7,139 nucleotides of DNA, from assembly GCA_007118765.1 (NCBI GenBank), contig SKQZ01000247.1, forward strand, positions 1 through 7,139, in the 5' to 3' direction. The notes beneath the pieces were generated by a model that made no database searches, was not told where the DNA came from, and saw nothing but the letters and a program-made list of their open reading frames with translations. Numbering within the stretch: the stretch's first letter is position 1; each line of letters starts with the position of its first letter. This document shows positions 1 to 6,756 of this stretch, in pieces. This stretch comes from Candidatus Hydrogenedentota bacterium. Its GTDB lineage: Bacteria > Hydrogenedentota > Hydrogenedentia > Hydrogenedentales > CAITNO01. The position numbers were made by a program, and so were the translations under genes.

Positions 1-2
1 AG

Positions 3-113
3 TATACGGGCTTGCTGCGGTTCCAATGTCACGATGGCCATAATCTCTTGACCTATGTCTACCGTCCATATAAAATATCACGTACGAATGAACCAGGCAA
101 CGGCATGAGATGA
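3..113 (+). CDS. possible C-terminal end of an upstream protein (partial)
   Basis: Frame 3 is open from the left edge for 36 codons and ends at TGA 111-113. The peptide begins YTGLLRFQCHDGHN and ends EPGNGMR. The other two forward frames stop sooner (about codons 14 and 17). The hydrophobic/aromatic alternation (LLRF, NLLTYVYRPY) is what the last beta strands of a globular domain would look like, but the piece is too short to assign a family. Being open at the window edge, it could be a chance frame. No start is visible. If real, it is on the same strand as the cupin gene and separated from it by about 185 nt. Confidence 0.35.
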   Translation, partial: YTGLLRFQCHDGHNLLTYVYRPYKISRTNEPGNGMR

Positions 114-298
114 TATATTGGATGATGGCCGGCTGCACGGGAAAACACAAGCGGATAAGTAACGCAGACCACCGGACTGAGGATAATTTCATACTCGTTT
201 GTTTTCATTACTCGAATATTTGCGGTTCAGGGTGACACGCAAGGGCAGCACAGTACGGAAACTATATGCGCTATTGCCAAGATATAAAGGAGTTCGTT
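114..298 (+). other. AT-rich leader upstream of the cupin gene, probable promoter region
   Basis: This stretch between the possible upstream gene end and the cupin start is visibly richer in A/T than the genes around it, especially 181-222. It is the only gap long enough to hold the promoter of the rightward unit. I looked for a spaced -35/-10 pair and found none convincing: GTGACA at 232-237 resembles a -35 box, but the nearest TATA-like run at 262-267 is too far away. I see no strong hairpin or T-run that would end an upstream transcript. Confidence 0.35.
286..292 (+). promoter_or_regulatory. ribosome binding site fixing the cupin start
   Basis: AAAGGAG lies 6 nt before the ATG at 299. The upstream in-frame ATG at 266 has no comparable purine-rich site, so the start at 299 is preferred. 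Confidence 0.8.
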
Positions 299-664
299 AT
301 GATACGAAAAGCATCTGAAATGGAACAGGAAGTGCTAGAACACATGCGCGGCGGCCCCGGCAGCGTGACGATTCGGCATGTGTTTAAGGATAAAGACTTT
401 ACAGCGCCGGTGCGTCTGTGCGCTACAGTGAGTATTCCGCCGGGCGCGGGCATTGGCGCCCATCAGCATCTTGCCGAGGATGAGGTGTACATCGTTACCC
501 GCGGCACGGGCATCCTTGATGACGGTCATTCACAAACGCGCGTGGTTGCCGGGGATGCGGTGTTGACCGGCCATGGCGAATCTCACGCCATACACAACGA
601 CAGTGACGAACCTCTGGAAATGACGGCGGTCATCGTCTGCTATCCGGAGCAACCGGTCCCATGA
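299..664 (+). CDS. small single-domain cupin protein
   Basis: A 121-residue protein that is almost entirely one cupin barrel. Cupin motif 1 is seen as H55-x-H57-x4-E62-x6-G69, and motif 2 as G85-x5-G-x-G93-x2-H96-x3-N100, with Gly in place of the usual Pro at 91. H55, H57, E62 and H96 are the expected ligands of one divalent metal, so the metal site is complete. There is no signal peptide, so it should be cytoplasmic. ATG 299 is chosen over the in-frame ATG 266 because AAAGGAG precedes it at 6 nt. The stop overlaps the dehydrogenase start (ATGA, 661-664), implying coupled translation and a shared pathway. Small cupins of this class include isomerases, dioxygenases and sugar- or ligand-binding proteins; the sequence does not say which. 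Domain assignment is secure, function unknown. Confidence 0.88.
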   Translation: MIRKASEMEQEVLEHMRGGPGSVTIRHVFKDKDFTAPVRLCATVSIPPGAGIGAHQHLAEDEVYIVTRGTGILDDGHSQTRVVAGDAVLTGHGESHAIHNDSDEPLEMTAVIVCYPEQPVP

Positions 665-1782
665 CCGTACTGCCGCACAGTTTGCTGCTGCCGCCGGAAA
701 CGCAAACGGAACGCGGCGCAGCACTGCATATGCTGAAGTCCTGCACAGCCTTCGGCACGCGGGGCATCTTGGTTTGTGGCCATTCATTCCGCAAGAGCGG
801 CCGGTTGGACGCCCTGCTTGACAACCGTCCCGCAGCTGCCGATGTGCATACATGGATACATCCGGGCGGGGAGCCAACCCTTCAACAACTGGACGATCTG
901 TTGGCCTTCGCCCGTGAACACACCCCGGATTGGGTAGCCGCTGTGGGCGGCGGCAGCGTAATTGACATCGCCAAAGCATGCGCGGGGTTGCTGCATGCCC
1001 CCAAGTCGTCGGCAGCATATCATGACGGCGCATCCATACCGGCGTCATCCGTGCCGTTCATGGTCGCCCCCACTACCGCCGGAACCGGGTCGGAAGCCAC
1101 CATTGTTTCCGTATTGACCAATACCGAAACGGGTGTGAAGAAATCCATCCGCCACCCTTCGTTTATGGCGCATCATGTGATTCTTGATGCGGACTTGCTG
1201 ACGGGTTGCCCGAAAGAGATTGTGGCGGCATCAGGCATGGATGCGCTGACGCAAGCCATCGAATCGTATTGCAGCCGGGGCGCAACATGGCTTACTGACA
1301 CGCTGGCACTACAAGCCGTTGCATTGATACATGACAGTTTGCCGCGCGTATTCGCCGGAGACACTGAAAAACAGGAAGTATTGCTGACGGGCAGTTATCT
1401 CGCAGGAGTTGCCCTGTCGCATGCACGCCTTGGCATTGTCCACGGGTTGGCGCATCCCCTCGGTGCACGGTATAAAGCGCCCCATGGGCTGGCCTGTGCG
1501 ATTTGTCTCCCCCACGCTCTCGCTTTTAATCGTGATGCGATTCCCGGGAAGTATGACCGGCTCAGCCATATTGTTGAAATGGACGCAGCGGCATACGCAC
1601 ACGCAATGTGTGCCCGGCTCGGGTTGCAATCGCCCTTTGCAGGACAAGCGCTCGAAGGCAAAGACGCCATTGTCGCCGAAACACTGGCTTCGGGCAGTAC
1701 CAAGGCCAACCCGCGCGAGGTAACCCCGGACGACGCGGCCCTGTTGCTTCATCAACTATTTGATTCGGAACCGAACCCGTAG
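661..1782 (+). CDS. iron-containing-type alcohol dehydrogenase (group III), Gln at one metal-ligand position
   Basis: A 373-residue member of the Fe-ADH family, which interconverts alcohols and aldehydes or ketones with NAD(P)H; the length is normal for the family. The N-terminal nucleotide-binding part has GGGS at 96-99 with D102, and PTTAGTGSE at 137-145. The C-terminal helical part has GMDALTQAIESY at 192-203 and HGLAHPLG...PHG at 261-276. By comparison with FucO-type enzymes, the metal ligands are D194, position 198, H261 and H275. Here position 198 is Gln rather than His. From memory, a DALTQ form also occurs in other Fe-ADH homologues, so it may mark a subfamily rather than inactivation. 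The start overlaps the cupin stop by 4 nt, with GGAG at 646-649 as ribosome binding site. The substrate cannot be deduced. Maleylacetate reductase and lactaldehyde reductase are related alternatives, but nothing nearby supports them. Confidence 0.92.
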   Translation: MTVLPHSLLLPPETQTERGAALHMLKSCTAFGTRGILVCGHSFRKSGRLDALLDNRPAAADVHTWIHPGGEPTLQQLDDLLAFAREHTPDWVAAVGGGSVIDIAKACAGLLHAPKSSAAYHDGASIPASSVPFMVAPTTAGTGSEATIVSVLTNTETGVKKSIRHPSFMAHHVILDADLLTGCPKEIVAASGMDALTQAIESYCSRGATWLTDTLALQAVALIHDSLPRVFAGDTEKQEVLLTGSYLAGVALSHARLGIVHGLAHPLGARYKAPHGLACAICLPHALAFNRDAIPGKYDRLSHIVEMDAAAYAHAMCARLGLQSPFAGQALEGKDAIVAETLASGSTKANPREVTPDDAALLLHQLFDSEPNP

Positions 1783-1801
1783 CATTTGCGGGTTTATCTA
1801 T

Positions 1802-1807
1802 GAGGAG
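1802..1807 (+). promoter_or_regulatory. ribosome binding site fixing the barrel-protein start
   Basis: GAGGAG lies 6 nt before ATG 1814. The frame is open back to a TTG at 1760 inside the dehydrogenase gene, but that codon has no such site. A second in-frame ATG at 1820 is possible but less well spaced. Confidence 0.75.
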
Positions 1808-1813
1808 TGCGTC

Positions 1814-2602
1814 ATGATAATGCTGGCCTTGCTTGTGATAGCGGTACCATGCGCTGTTGCCATGGATACCCCGGCGGAGGTCTCCGGCGATGTCATCATC
1901 ACCGAAGAAGCGCCCTCCGAATCCTATCAGCCGAATTGGTATTATGGATTTGGCGCCACCAACTATTACCCGCGCCTTCGTGTCTCAGAAGAGCGAATAA
2001 ACAGACAAATCAACCGCCGCTTTGGCTGGCTGCCGTCGTGGCGACGTCCCACCACTTTTGCTGATTGGCGCGACAAGCATTACCTGTGGGATATCACCGC
2101 AGGCGTTGGAAGAGACCTATCGCCCAAAACAACCTTGTTCTTGTGGGTGGGCGGCGCAAAAGGCACCATCCGAAATCGGGAGCGCTACGGTCTGTTAAGC
2201 ACCGATATTCGCTTTACGCGCACATCCTTTTTCGCGACGACCGAGTTGTACTGGTACCCCGGCGGCAAGGTGGACTATGAGCGTGTGACGGGACAACGTG
2301 GCGGTGATTGGGTTCGTGCGGCCATTGCCGGGGCGCGTCCCTACCTGTCAACGGCAACAGGATATACCTGGGTGCGCGCGGAGGCCGACGGTAAGTTTAG
2401 CGTTCCCCTTTTGGGAACCATACTGCGCGAGACGGAAAAAGAAGACCACCACATGTTCCTGTTCGGCCCCCGGGCGGGCATTGATGTTCCGGTCAGCAAC
2501 AGATCAAGTGTCAGCGCCCTTTTTATCTATTGTTTTTTCGGCAGCCACAGCCGCGAATACAACGGGCCGAGCATTTCTTTCAATTATCGCCGCCGATTCT
2601 AG
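1814..2602 (+). CDS. predicted outer-membrane beta-barrel protein, family unknown
   Basis: A 262-residue protein. Residues 1-16 form a short hydrophobic signal peptide with a likely cut after A-V-A16. The mature part shows many short amphipathic strands rich in Tyr, Trp, Phe and Gly: YYGFGATNYY near 43, LWDITAGVG near 91, TLFLWVGG near 107, FFATTELYWYPGG near 129, and MFLFGPRAGIDVPV near 204. It ends SISFNYRRRF with a C-terminal Phe, the usual signal for outer-membrane insertion by the BAM machinery. The size fits a barrel of roughly 8-12 strands. An Arg-rich, non-strand stretch at about 55-80 may be a loop or plug. The start is set by GAGGAG at 1802-1807; the signal peptide then has no basic residues before its hydrophobic core, which is unusual. 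It lies 31 nt after the dehydrogenase with no evident promoter between, so it is probably co-transcribed, though a functional link is not obvious. Confidence 0.75.
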   Translation: MIMLALLVIAVPCAVAMDTPAEVSGDVIITEEAPSESYQPNWYYGFGATNYYPRLRVSEERINRQINRRFGWLPSWRRPTTFADWRDKHYLWDITAGVGRDLSPKTTLFLWVGGAKGTIRNRERYGLLSTDIRFTRTSFFATTELYWYPGGKVDYERVTGQRGGDWVRAAIAGARPYLSTATGYTWVRAEADGKFSVPLLGTILRETEKEDHHMFLFGPRAGIDVPVSNRSSVSALFIYCFFGSHSREYNGPSISFNYRRRF

Positions 2603-2614
2603 CCCGCATATTTC

Positions 2615-2632
2615 ACCCCGCCGTGGCGGGGT
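2615..2632. terminator. GC-rich hairpin between convergent genes, candidate terminator
   Basis: CCCCGCC at 2616-2622 and GGCGGGG at 2625-2631 are perfect inverted copies separated by GT, extended by an A-T pair at 2615/2632. In RNA this gives about a 7-bp stem with a CGTG loop. It lies 13 nt after the barrel-protein stop and about 60 nt beyond the hpt stop on the other strand, so it could act for both. Neither strand has a run of T after the stem, so it is not a classical intrinsic terminator. Confidence 0.5.
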
Positions 2633-2691
2633 TGCACCTGCGAATCTTACGCCAGAACAGGCTCACGACGAAACCTGATGAAATATCCGGG

Positions 2692-3210
2692 CTAGGCTTC
2701 GATAACATGGATGGCAGGCAGTTGTCGGTATAATCCGTCGTAGTCCAAACCATAACCGACAACAAAGTGGTCCTCGATCGCAAACCCGACATAATCCGCC
2801 GTCACGGAGACCTCCCGCCGCGCAGGCTTGTCCAACAACGCACACAGCCGGATGGAGGCGGGGTTATGGGCTTGCAGCTGTTCCGTGAGGGCGTGGGCGG
2901 TACGACCGGTGTCCACAATATCCTCCACCACAATAACATGCCGGTTAACAACGGTCTCTGTGTTTAACCCGGTCAGTTGAAGCGGCGTAGCGGACTGTGT
3001 GCCACGGTAGCTTTGGGCGCGAACAAACTCTATTTGCACCGGTGTACGCAACTGCCGCACAAGATCCGCCGCAAAAAGAAAAGCGCCCGAAAGGGTGACC
3101 AGCAGGACAGGATGCCTGCCCGCATACACCTGATCAATTTGACGGGCCATTTCGCCGATCCGCTGATGAATCGTATCAGCGTCAATAAGCGGGCATTCAT
3201 TTAGCTGCAT
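2692..3210 (-). CDS. hpt: hypoxanthine phosphoribosyltransferase (purine salvage)
   Basis: A 172-residue cytoplasmic enzyme, normal length for bacterial Hpt, joining hypoxanthine (and usually guanine) to PRPP to give IMP or GMP. The PRPP-binding motif VVEDIVDTGRT is at 94-104, with the acidic pair E96/D97. The flexible-loop Ser-Tyr is S67-Y68 in QSYRG. The base-binding C-terminal part reads VGFAIEDHFVVGYGLDY at 141-157, very typical of the family. In the first active-site loop the residue before Gly is Ser (TLSGAF, 39-44), where Lys or Arg is more usual. The open frame extends 30 codons upstream, but ATG 3210 is chosen because a strong ribosome binding site precedes it and family proteins begin here. 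It overlaps the end of tilS by 14 nt. The tilS-hpt order is common in bacteria, where ftsH often follows; here the unit ends after hpt at a convergent junction. Confidence 0.95.
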   Translation of the reverse strand: MQLNECPLIDADTIHQRIGEMARQIDQVYAGRHPVLLVTLSGAFLFAADLVRQLRTPVQIEFVRAQSYRGTQSATPLQLTGLNTETVVNRHVIVVEDIVDTGRTAHALTEQLQAHNPASIRLCALLDKPARREVSVTADYVGFAIEDHFVVGYGLDYDGLYRQLPAIHVIEA

Positions 3211-4621
3211 GGTGAAGCGCCACCTCCAAAAGTTTTGTTGTCGTGGCGTCCACCAACGCGTGGCTGGAACGCACATGCCCAACAACCCATAGTATCTCAT
3301 TGTTCATGAGTAGTAGCGGCGTTGTATCCCGTTGGTCCGCGGGTATATGCCGGTCCACCATGATGTCCTGAATTTTACGGGTGTGTCTCATACCAACGGG
3401 TTGCATGCGGTCGCCCGGTTTACGTGCGCGAACATGCAGTGTACCCACCACTTTATCAAAATCGAAATACTGTTTATCGGAGGTGCACCAACTGCGGATT
3501 CCTGTAGGCGGCACCGTCTCCGCAGATAACACACGCGTCTCCAACCTGCCCCCCGGCACAACCAGTCTCCCCGGAACATCCACCGTGTCATCACTCAACA
3601 ACGTTGTCTCAACGCCTTGTGCTACTGTGCGGAACACAACCAGCGTTCGCACGAGTTCCACCACCACGTGGTTGCCAAGTTCAAAGCGTTTGCCTGTCTC
3701 GGCGTTGGCAATAAACATCACTGCGTTGACAAGGCGCTCATGCGTAAGCGGTACGGACATGCGAAGGGCCAACAACCGCACAATACGTCTTTGAAGCGCT
3801 TCCGGCAAACTACAAAACGCCGCCCGTGGCAGGGTGATGTCACCGCCCGTACCTTCATGCGCACCCTCCCACTCCTCCAGTGCCGTTGTGGCGCACGCGT
3901 CCAGGTACTCGCCATCCACACGCAGCACATCCGCCACTCTGGCCAGCGCCGTCCGCACACGCGGATTATGCTCTTCAAGGGTGGGCAGCAACTCCAGGCG
4001 CACCCGATTGCGCGTACACGTCGCCTGCCGGTTGGTATGATCATCTCGCCACGGAATATCGTGTTGATGTGCCCATGACGCAATGGCGGCACGGCTGCAT
4101 TCGAGCAACGGTCGGACTACGCGCACGCCCATACGCGACACAACCGGAGCAATCCCGGCGATTCCCAAACCACTGGCCAGCCCCAACAGTCCCATAAGCA
4201 CCGTTTCCGCCTGATCGTCTTGATGGTGGGCCGTGGCAATCACCGGACATGCCGCTTTGTTGGCGGCGTCAATCAAGAATGCATACCGAAGCTGACGCGC
4301 ATGGTTTTCAAACGACTCGCCCAGAGCGGCAGCCTGCTGTGTCACCGGGGCGCTGTCTTCATAACAGGCGATACGCAGGGAGGAACACATTTCACGAACA
4401 AAAGCCGCGTCTTTGGCGCTTGCGCCGTCTCGCGTCTGATGATCAAAATGAGCGGCGGCAACGGGGTAGGCCAGCTGTCGCAACACATGGAGCAACACCA
4501 TTGAATCGAGTCCGCCGGATAGGGCAACCAATACACGCGTATCGGGTGTGAACATGGCATGACGTGTTATGGTCTGTTGAACCTGCGAAACAAAAGCCGC
4601 TGTTGCGTGCATGTGTTTCAT
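3197..4621 (-). CDS. tilS: tRNA(Ile)-lysidine synthase
   Basis: A 474-residue PP-loop ATPase. It attaches lysine to C34 of tRNA-Ile(CAU) using ATP, so that the tRNA reads AUA instead of AUG; it is essential in most bacteria. The ATP-binding P-loop SGGLDS is at 35-40. The next family segments are HFDHQTR (58-64), the TilS-specific AHHQDDQAET (121-130), RPLLECSR (170-177), and the RNxxRxxLLP stretch (204-213). A linker domain follows to about 390, then the C-terminal tRNA-binding domain with RKPGDRMQPVGM (400-411) and KIQD...IPADQR (416-431). All parts are present and the length matches the long form of the family. ATG 4621 is preceded by GGGAAG at 4628-4633 (6-nt spacing). It begins 3 nt after the upstream membrane-protein gene and overlaps hpt by 14 nt, indicating operon expression. 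Confidence 0.96.
   Translation of the reverse strand: MKHMHATAAFVSQVQQTITRHAMFTPDTRVLVALSGGLDSMVLLHVLRQLAYPVAAAHFDHQTRDGASAKDAAFVREMCSSLRIACYEDSAPVTQQAAALGESFENHARQLRYAFLIDAANKAACPVIATAHHQDDQAETVLMGLLGLASGLGIAGIAPVVSRMGVRVVRPLLECSRAAIASWAHQHDIPWRDDHTNRQATCTRNRVRLELLPTLEEHNPRVRTALARVADVLRVDGEYLDACATTALEEWEGAHEGTGGDITLPRAAFCSLPEALQRRIVRLLALRMSVPLTHERLVNAVMFIANAETGKRFELGNHVVVELVRTLVVFRTVAQGVETTLLSDDTVDVPGRLVVPGGRLETRVLSAETVPPTGIRSWCTSDKQYFDFDKVVGTLHVRARKPGDRMQPVGMRHTRKIQDIMVDRHIPADQRDTTPLLLMNNEILWVVGHVRSSHALVDATTTKLLEVALHHAAK
3221..3227 (-). promoter_or_regulatory. ribosome binding site of hpt inside tilS
   Basis: On the minus strand GGAGGTG lies 10 nt before the hpt ATG at 3210. It sits within the last codons of tilS and supports the short form of Hpt over the longer open frame starting at 3300. 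Confidence 0.75.
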
Positions 4622-4624
4622 GAG

Positions 4625-6532
4625 TCACTTCCCATCCGGCACATAAATGCGAATATTCCAAAGGTCGCCGTCCTGCGCTTTTGGCTGCGCAGGATAAGGT
4701 CTAAACAGGATTTCCGGCGCGTTGTCAATTTTCAGTACGGCAATCATCCCGTATGTGAGCGTCCAAACCCCATCTTTGTCCTGACGCCACGACCGCCATC
4801 CGGGCGTTTCAAAACCCAATGCCACATCAGCGAACACAGGTCGGGGCGGCGCCGTAATACGCATGCCGCCGGCCATGCCCACAGGCGACGTAACCAGAAT
4901 GTAGTCCTCTTCATGGCCTGCGGCCCGTGCCATCGCCACCATGGGCAACAACTCCGCAGGAAACCCCGTCGGCGCCGGCAGTATTTCGTTCTCCGGCCCC
5001 GCCGACGCCAGTATGGCCGCCAGTGTCCCGGCATCCCACGCCTCGAAGTCCTCCCTCAGATGGGGTGCGTCCAGCAGCGCCGCAAGCGCCATTGACAGCG
5101 GCCATTTGGCCATGACGTACGGCTCCGTTTCGTCGCCCCGCAGTTCGAGCAGCGACAGCGCGTGGCTGTCGCGTCCCGCGTGAATTAATGCTTGTTCGTA
5201 TGCCAGTCCCCGTAATGACTCCGGCAGAGCCGAAGACCGATCACGCATCTCGTTCAGAAAACCGGTGACGAGCTTCAGGTCCGGCGGGGGCATCAACCGT
5301 GTGGACACATCGCGTAAGGCACGCCCAAATGCCTGGGTGGCCGCCATAAGCTGATTCTCGGCAAGCCATGCCCGGGCGATATAGTAATCAGCCCGTGTTT
5401 CGTTCGGGGCAAAGCCCTTGATGAAATCAAGATGCGTCCGCAACTCCTCCAACTCATCCCGTGCAAGGGCACTACGCGCGTACCGTTCGTAATTGCGCGG
5501 GTCGCCGGGAAGCACAAAGAGCACGTTTACCAACACCAGCGCAACCGTAATGAGCACCGCCACGAAAACAGGACGGCGGGCATGTACCTCCGCGGCGACA
5601 TAGGGTTGGCCGTAAGCGGCGATGAGTGTCACCACCAGTACAAGTCCCAGGGAGACGGGCGGCGCCAGAAACAAAACAACCACCGTTCCAACAAACAATG
5701 CGACAATAAACCATCCGTAAACGCCGGGCGGCATAAATCGTCTTGCGAGCCATAACTTGGCCCCCACCCGCGCAATCAGCCAGAGTAATACAAGCAACAC
5801 CACCACGGCGGGAAAAAGAAACAAATTGTGCGCAGGTCGCAATACAAGCAGGTCGGGACGCGGCGACACATACCAATACACCGCAATCATTACGGGCAAC
5901 CACCCCCATGCAATAACACCCCTTTTACCCGGCGCAAATTCACGTTTCCATGCGGCTGCGACAAGCGGGACAAGCACAAAAAGACCGATAACGGCCGTAA
6001 CAAGGCCACTACGCACGTCATACGGCCCGGCAACGACAAGCCCGCTGTCAACGTTAAATGCCGTGGGATAGAGCCAATTTGCCTGGGCCAAAACACTCAA
6101 ACCCATCATAACGCCGCAGCTCATGACAAATAATTGCAACCCCCGCAGTGCCATGCTTCTGTTTCGCATCACATGGGCAATCGCAACAGCCACCATACAT
6201 AATGCAGGCGCCCGCCATGTCGCCTCCATGCCGCCCAAAACGGGCAGCGCCACGAGCATACCGGCCATCAACGCGCAGGGCCACCATAATTCAAAGGGCG
6301 TACGCAAACGCCTGTGATGCATCCAGTCCAGCAGGGTTGACACCGCCACCGGCGCCAACGCGACATGATGCAGGTGTAGAGGCCCCAACACGCGCTGGTA
6401 GGCGCCCAAAGGCCACGCCAACGCGCATACATAGACCCCGATACAGGCCCAATATGCCGCCATTGCCCGTTTATCCGAGGTGTTGCCGCGCCCGTTGGTC
6501 GGCGGCGTTGCCGTTGTATGTGCTTTATTCAC
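4625..6532 (-). CDS. polytopic membrane protein with C-terminal helical-repeat and beta-rich regions, unknown function
   Basis: A 635-residue protein I do not recognise. After a polar N-terminus (1-23) come about 11 hydrophobic spans, near 24-42, 52-69, 83-100, 105-121, 131-150, 175-195, 205-222, 236-254, 271-290, 292-309 and 322-341. Residues 342-500 are hydrophilic and helical, with TPR-like spacing (ADYYIARAWLAENQ near 381-394, then AATQAFGRAL near 397-406). Residues about 560-635 look like a small beta domain rich in Trp, Tyr and Pro. Eleven spans would put the C-terminal half outside the inner membrane if the N-terminus is inside. Many spans, an AHNLFL segment (234-239) and a TPR-like tail recall O-antigen ligase/Wzy-type proteins, but their wider motifs are not evident, so this is only an inference. 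The start is GTG 6532, whose GTGA overlaps the stop of the upstream small gene. It ends 3 nt before tilS. Confidence 0.8.
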   Translation of the reverse strand: MNKAHTTATPPTNGRGNTSDKRAMAAYWACIGVYVCALAWPLGAYQRVLGPLHLHHVALAPVAVSTLLDWMHHRRLRTPFELWWPCALMAGMLVALPVLGGMEATWRAPALCMVAVAIAHVMRNRSMALRGLQLFVMSCGVMMGLSVLAQANWLYPTAFNVDSGLVVAGPYDVRSGLVTAVIGLFVLVPLVAAAWKREFAPGKRGVIAWGWLPVMIAVYWYVSPRPDLLVLRPAHNLFLFPAVVVLLVLLWLIARVGAKLWLARRFMPPGVYGWFIVALFVGTVVVLFLAPPVSLGLVLVVTLIAAYGQPYVAAEVHARRPVFVAVLITVALVLVNVLFVLPGDPRNYERYARSALARDELEELRTHLDFIKGFAPNETRADYYIARAWLAENQLMAATQAFGRALRDVSTRLMPPPDLKLVTGFLNEMRDRSSALPESLRGLAYEQALIHAGRDSHALSLLELRGDETEPYVMAKWPLSMALAALLDAPHLREDFEAWDAGTLAAILASAGPENEILPAPTGFPAELLPMVAMARAAGHEEDYILVTSPVGMAGGMRITAPPRPVFADVALGFETPGWRSWRQDKDGVWTLTYGMIAVLKIDNAPEILFRPYPAQPKAQDGDLWNIRIYVPDGK

Positions 6533-6756
6533 TCAATCATTTCCACGGCCGGAGGCGGCGGAGGTGCATCAGGCTTTCGTGTTTGTGCAGTCCATGAAAC
6601 AAGCTGCATCAACGCCGACGCCAGGAGCAAAAGGTTAAAAAACAACAATGCAATGCGGCGTTCCTTGCGCATGCGTTTCAACGGATTGCCCAGCGACGTT
6701 TTAGTGAAAACAGGCGCTGATTCAGCAGCCGCTTCTCTCGAAGCACACTCCGTCAT
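6529..6756 (-). CDS. small single-span membrane protein with proline-rich tail
   Basis: A 75-residue protein of no family I recognise. A polar N-terminus (1-25) leads to a strongly basic patch, KRMRKERR (27-34). One hydrophobic helix follows at about 35-55 (IALLFFNLLLLASALMQLVSW), then a short tail with five consecutive prolines at 65-69 and an acidic end (VEMIE). The basic patch before the helix predicts the N-terminus in the cytoplasm and the proline tail outside. It is probably a real gene: the ATG overlaps the peptidase stop (ATGA, 6753-6756), and its own stop overlaps the next start (GTGA, 6529-6532). GAGG at 6767-6770 could serve as ribosome binding site, 10 nt before the ATG. The tight coupling to the 635-residue membrane protein suggests a partner or assembly factor. 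FtsL-like size and topology were considered, but nothing specific supports that. Confidence 0.7.
   Translation of the reverse strand: MTECASREAAAESAPVFTKTSLGNPLKRMRKERRIALLFFNLLLLASALMQLVSWTAQTRKPDAPPPPPAVEMIE

Noticed and set aside
220..270. Sigma-70 type promoter boxes before the cupin
   Set aside because: TTGCGG and GTGACA resemble -35 boxes, but no -10 box lies at 16-18 nt from either.
530..1048. 172-codon open frame on the minus strand opposite the cupin and dehydrogenase
   Set aside because: It lies antisense to two genes with clear family motifs, and its translation is rich in Arg, Cys and Pro without domain features; it is a by-product of GC-rich coding sequence.
1309..1755. 148-codon minus-strand open frame inside the dehydrogenase region
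   Set aside because: Antisense to conserved Fe-ADH sequence; no recognisable motif and no good ribosome binding site.
3211..3300. Longer N-terminus for Hpt (start at 3300)
   Set aside because: The extra 30 residues are Trp/Arg-rich, unlike any Hpt, overlap tilS further, and a strong ribosome binding site supports ATG 3210.
3617..4078. 153-codon plus-strand open frame within tilS
   Set aside because: Fully antisense to TilS, whose motifs are intact; no coding character of its own.
4559..5095. 178-codon plus-strand open frame across the tilS start and the membrane-protein end
   Set aside because: Its translation is dominated by Arg and His, typical of a reverse-strand frame, and it crosses the junction of two well-supported minus-strand genes.
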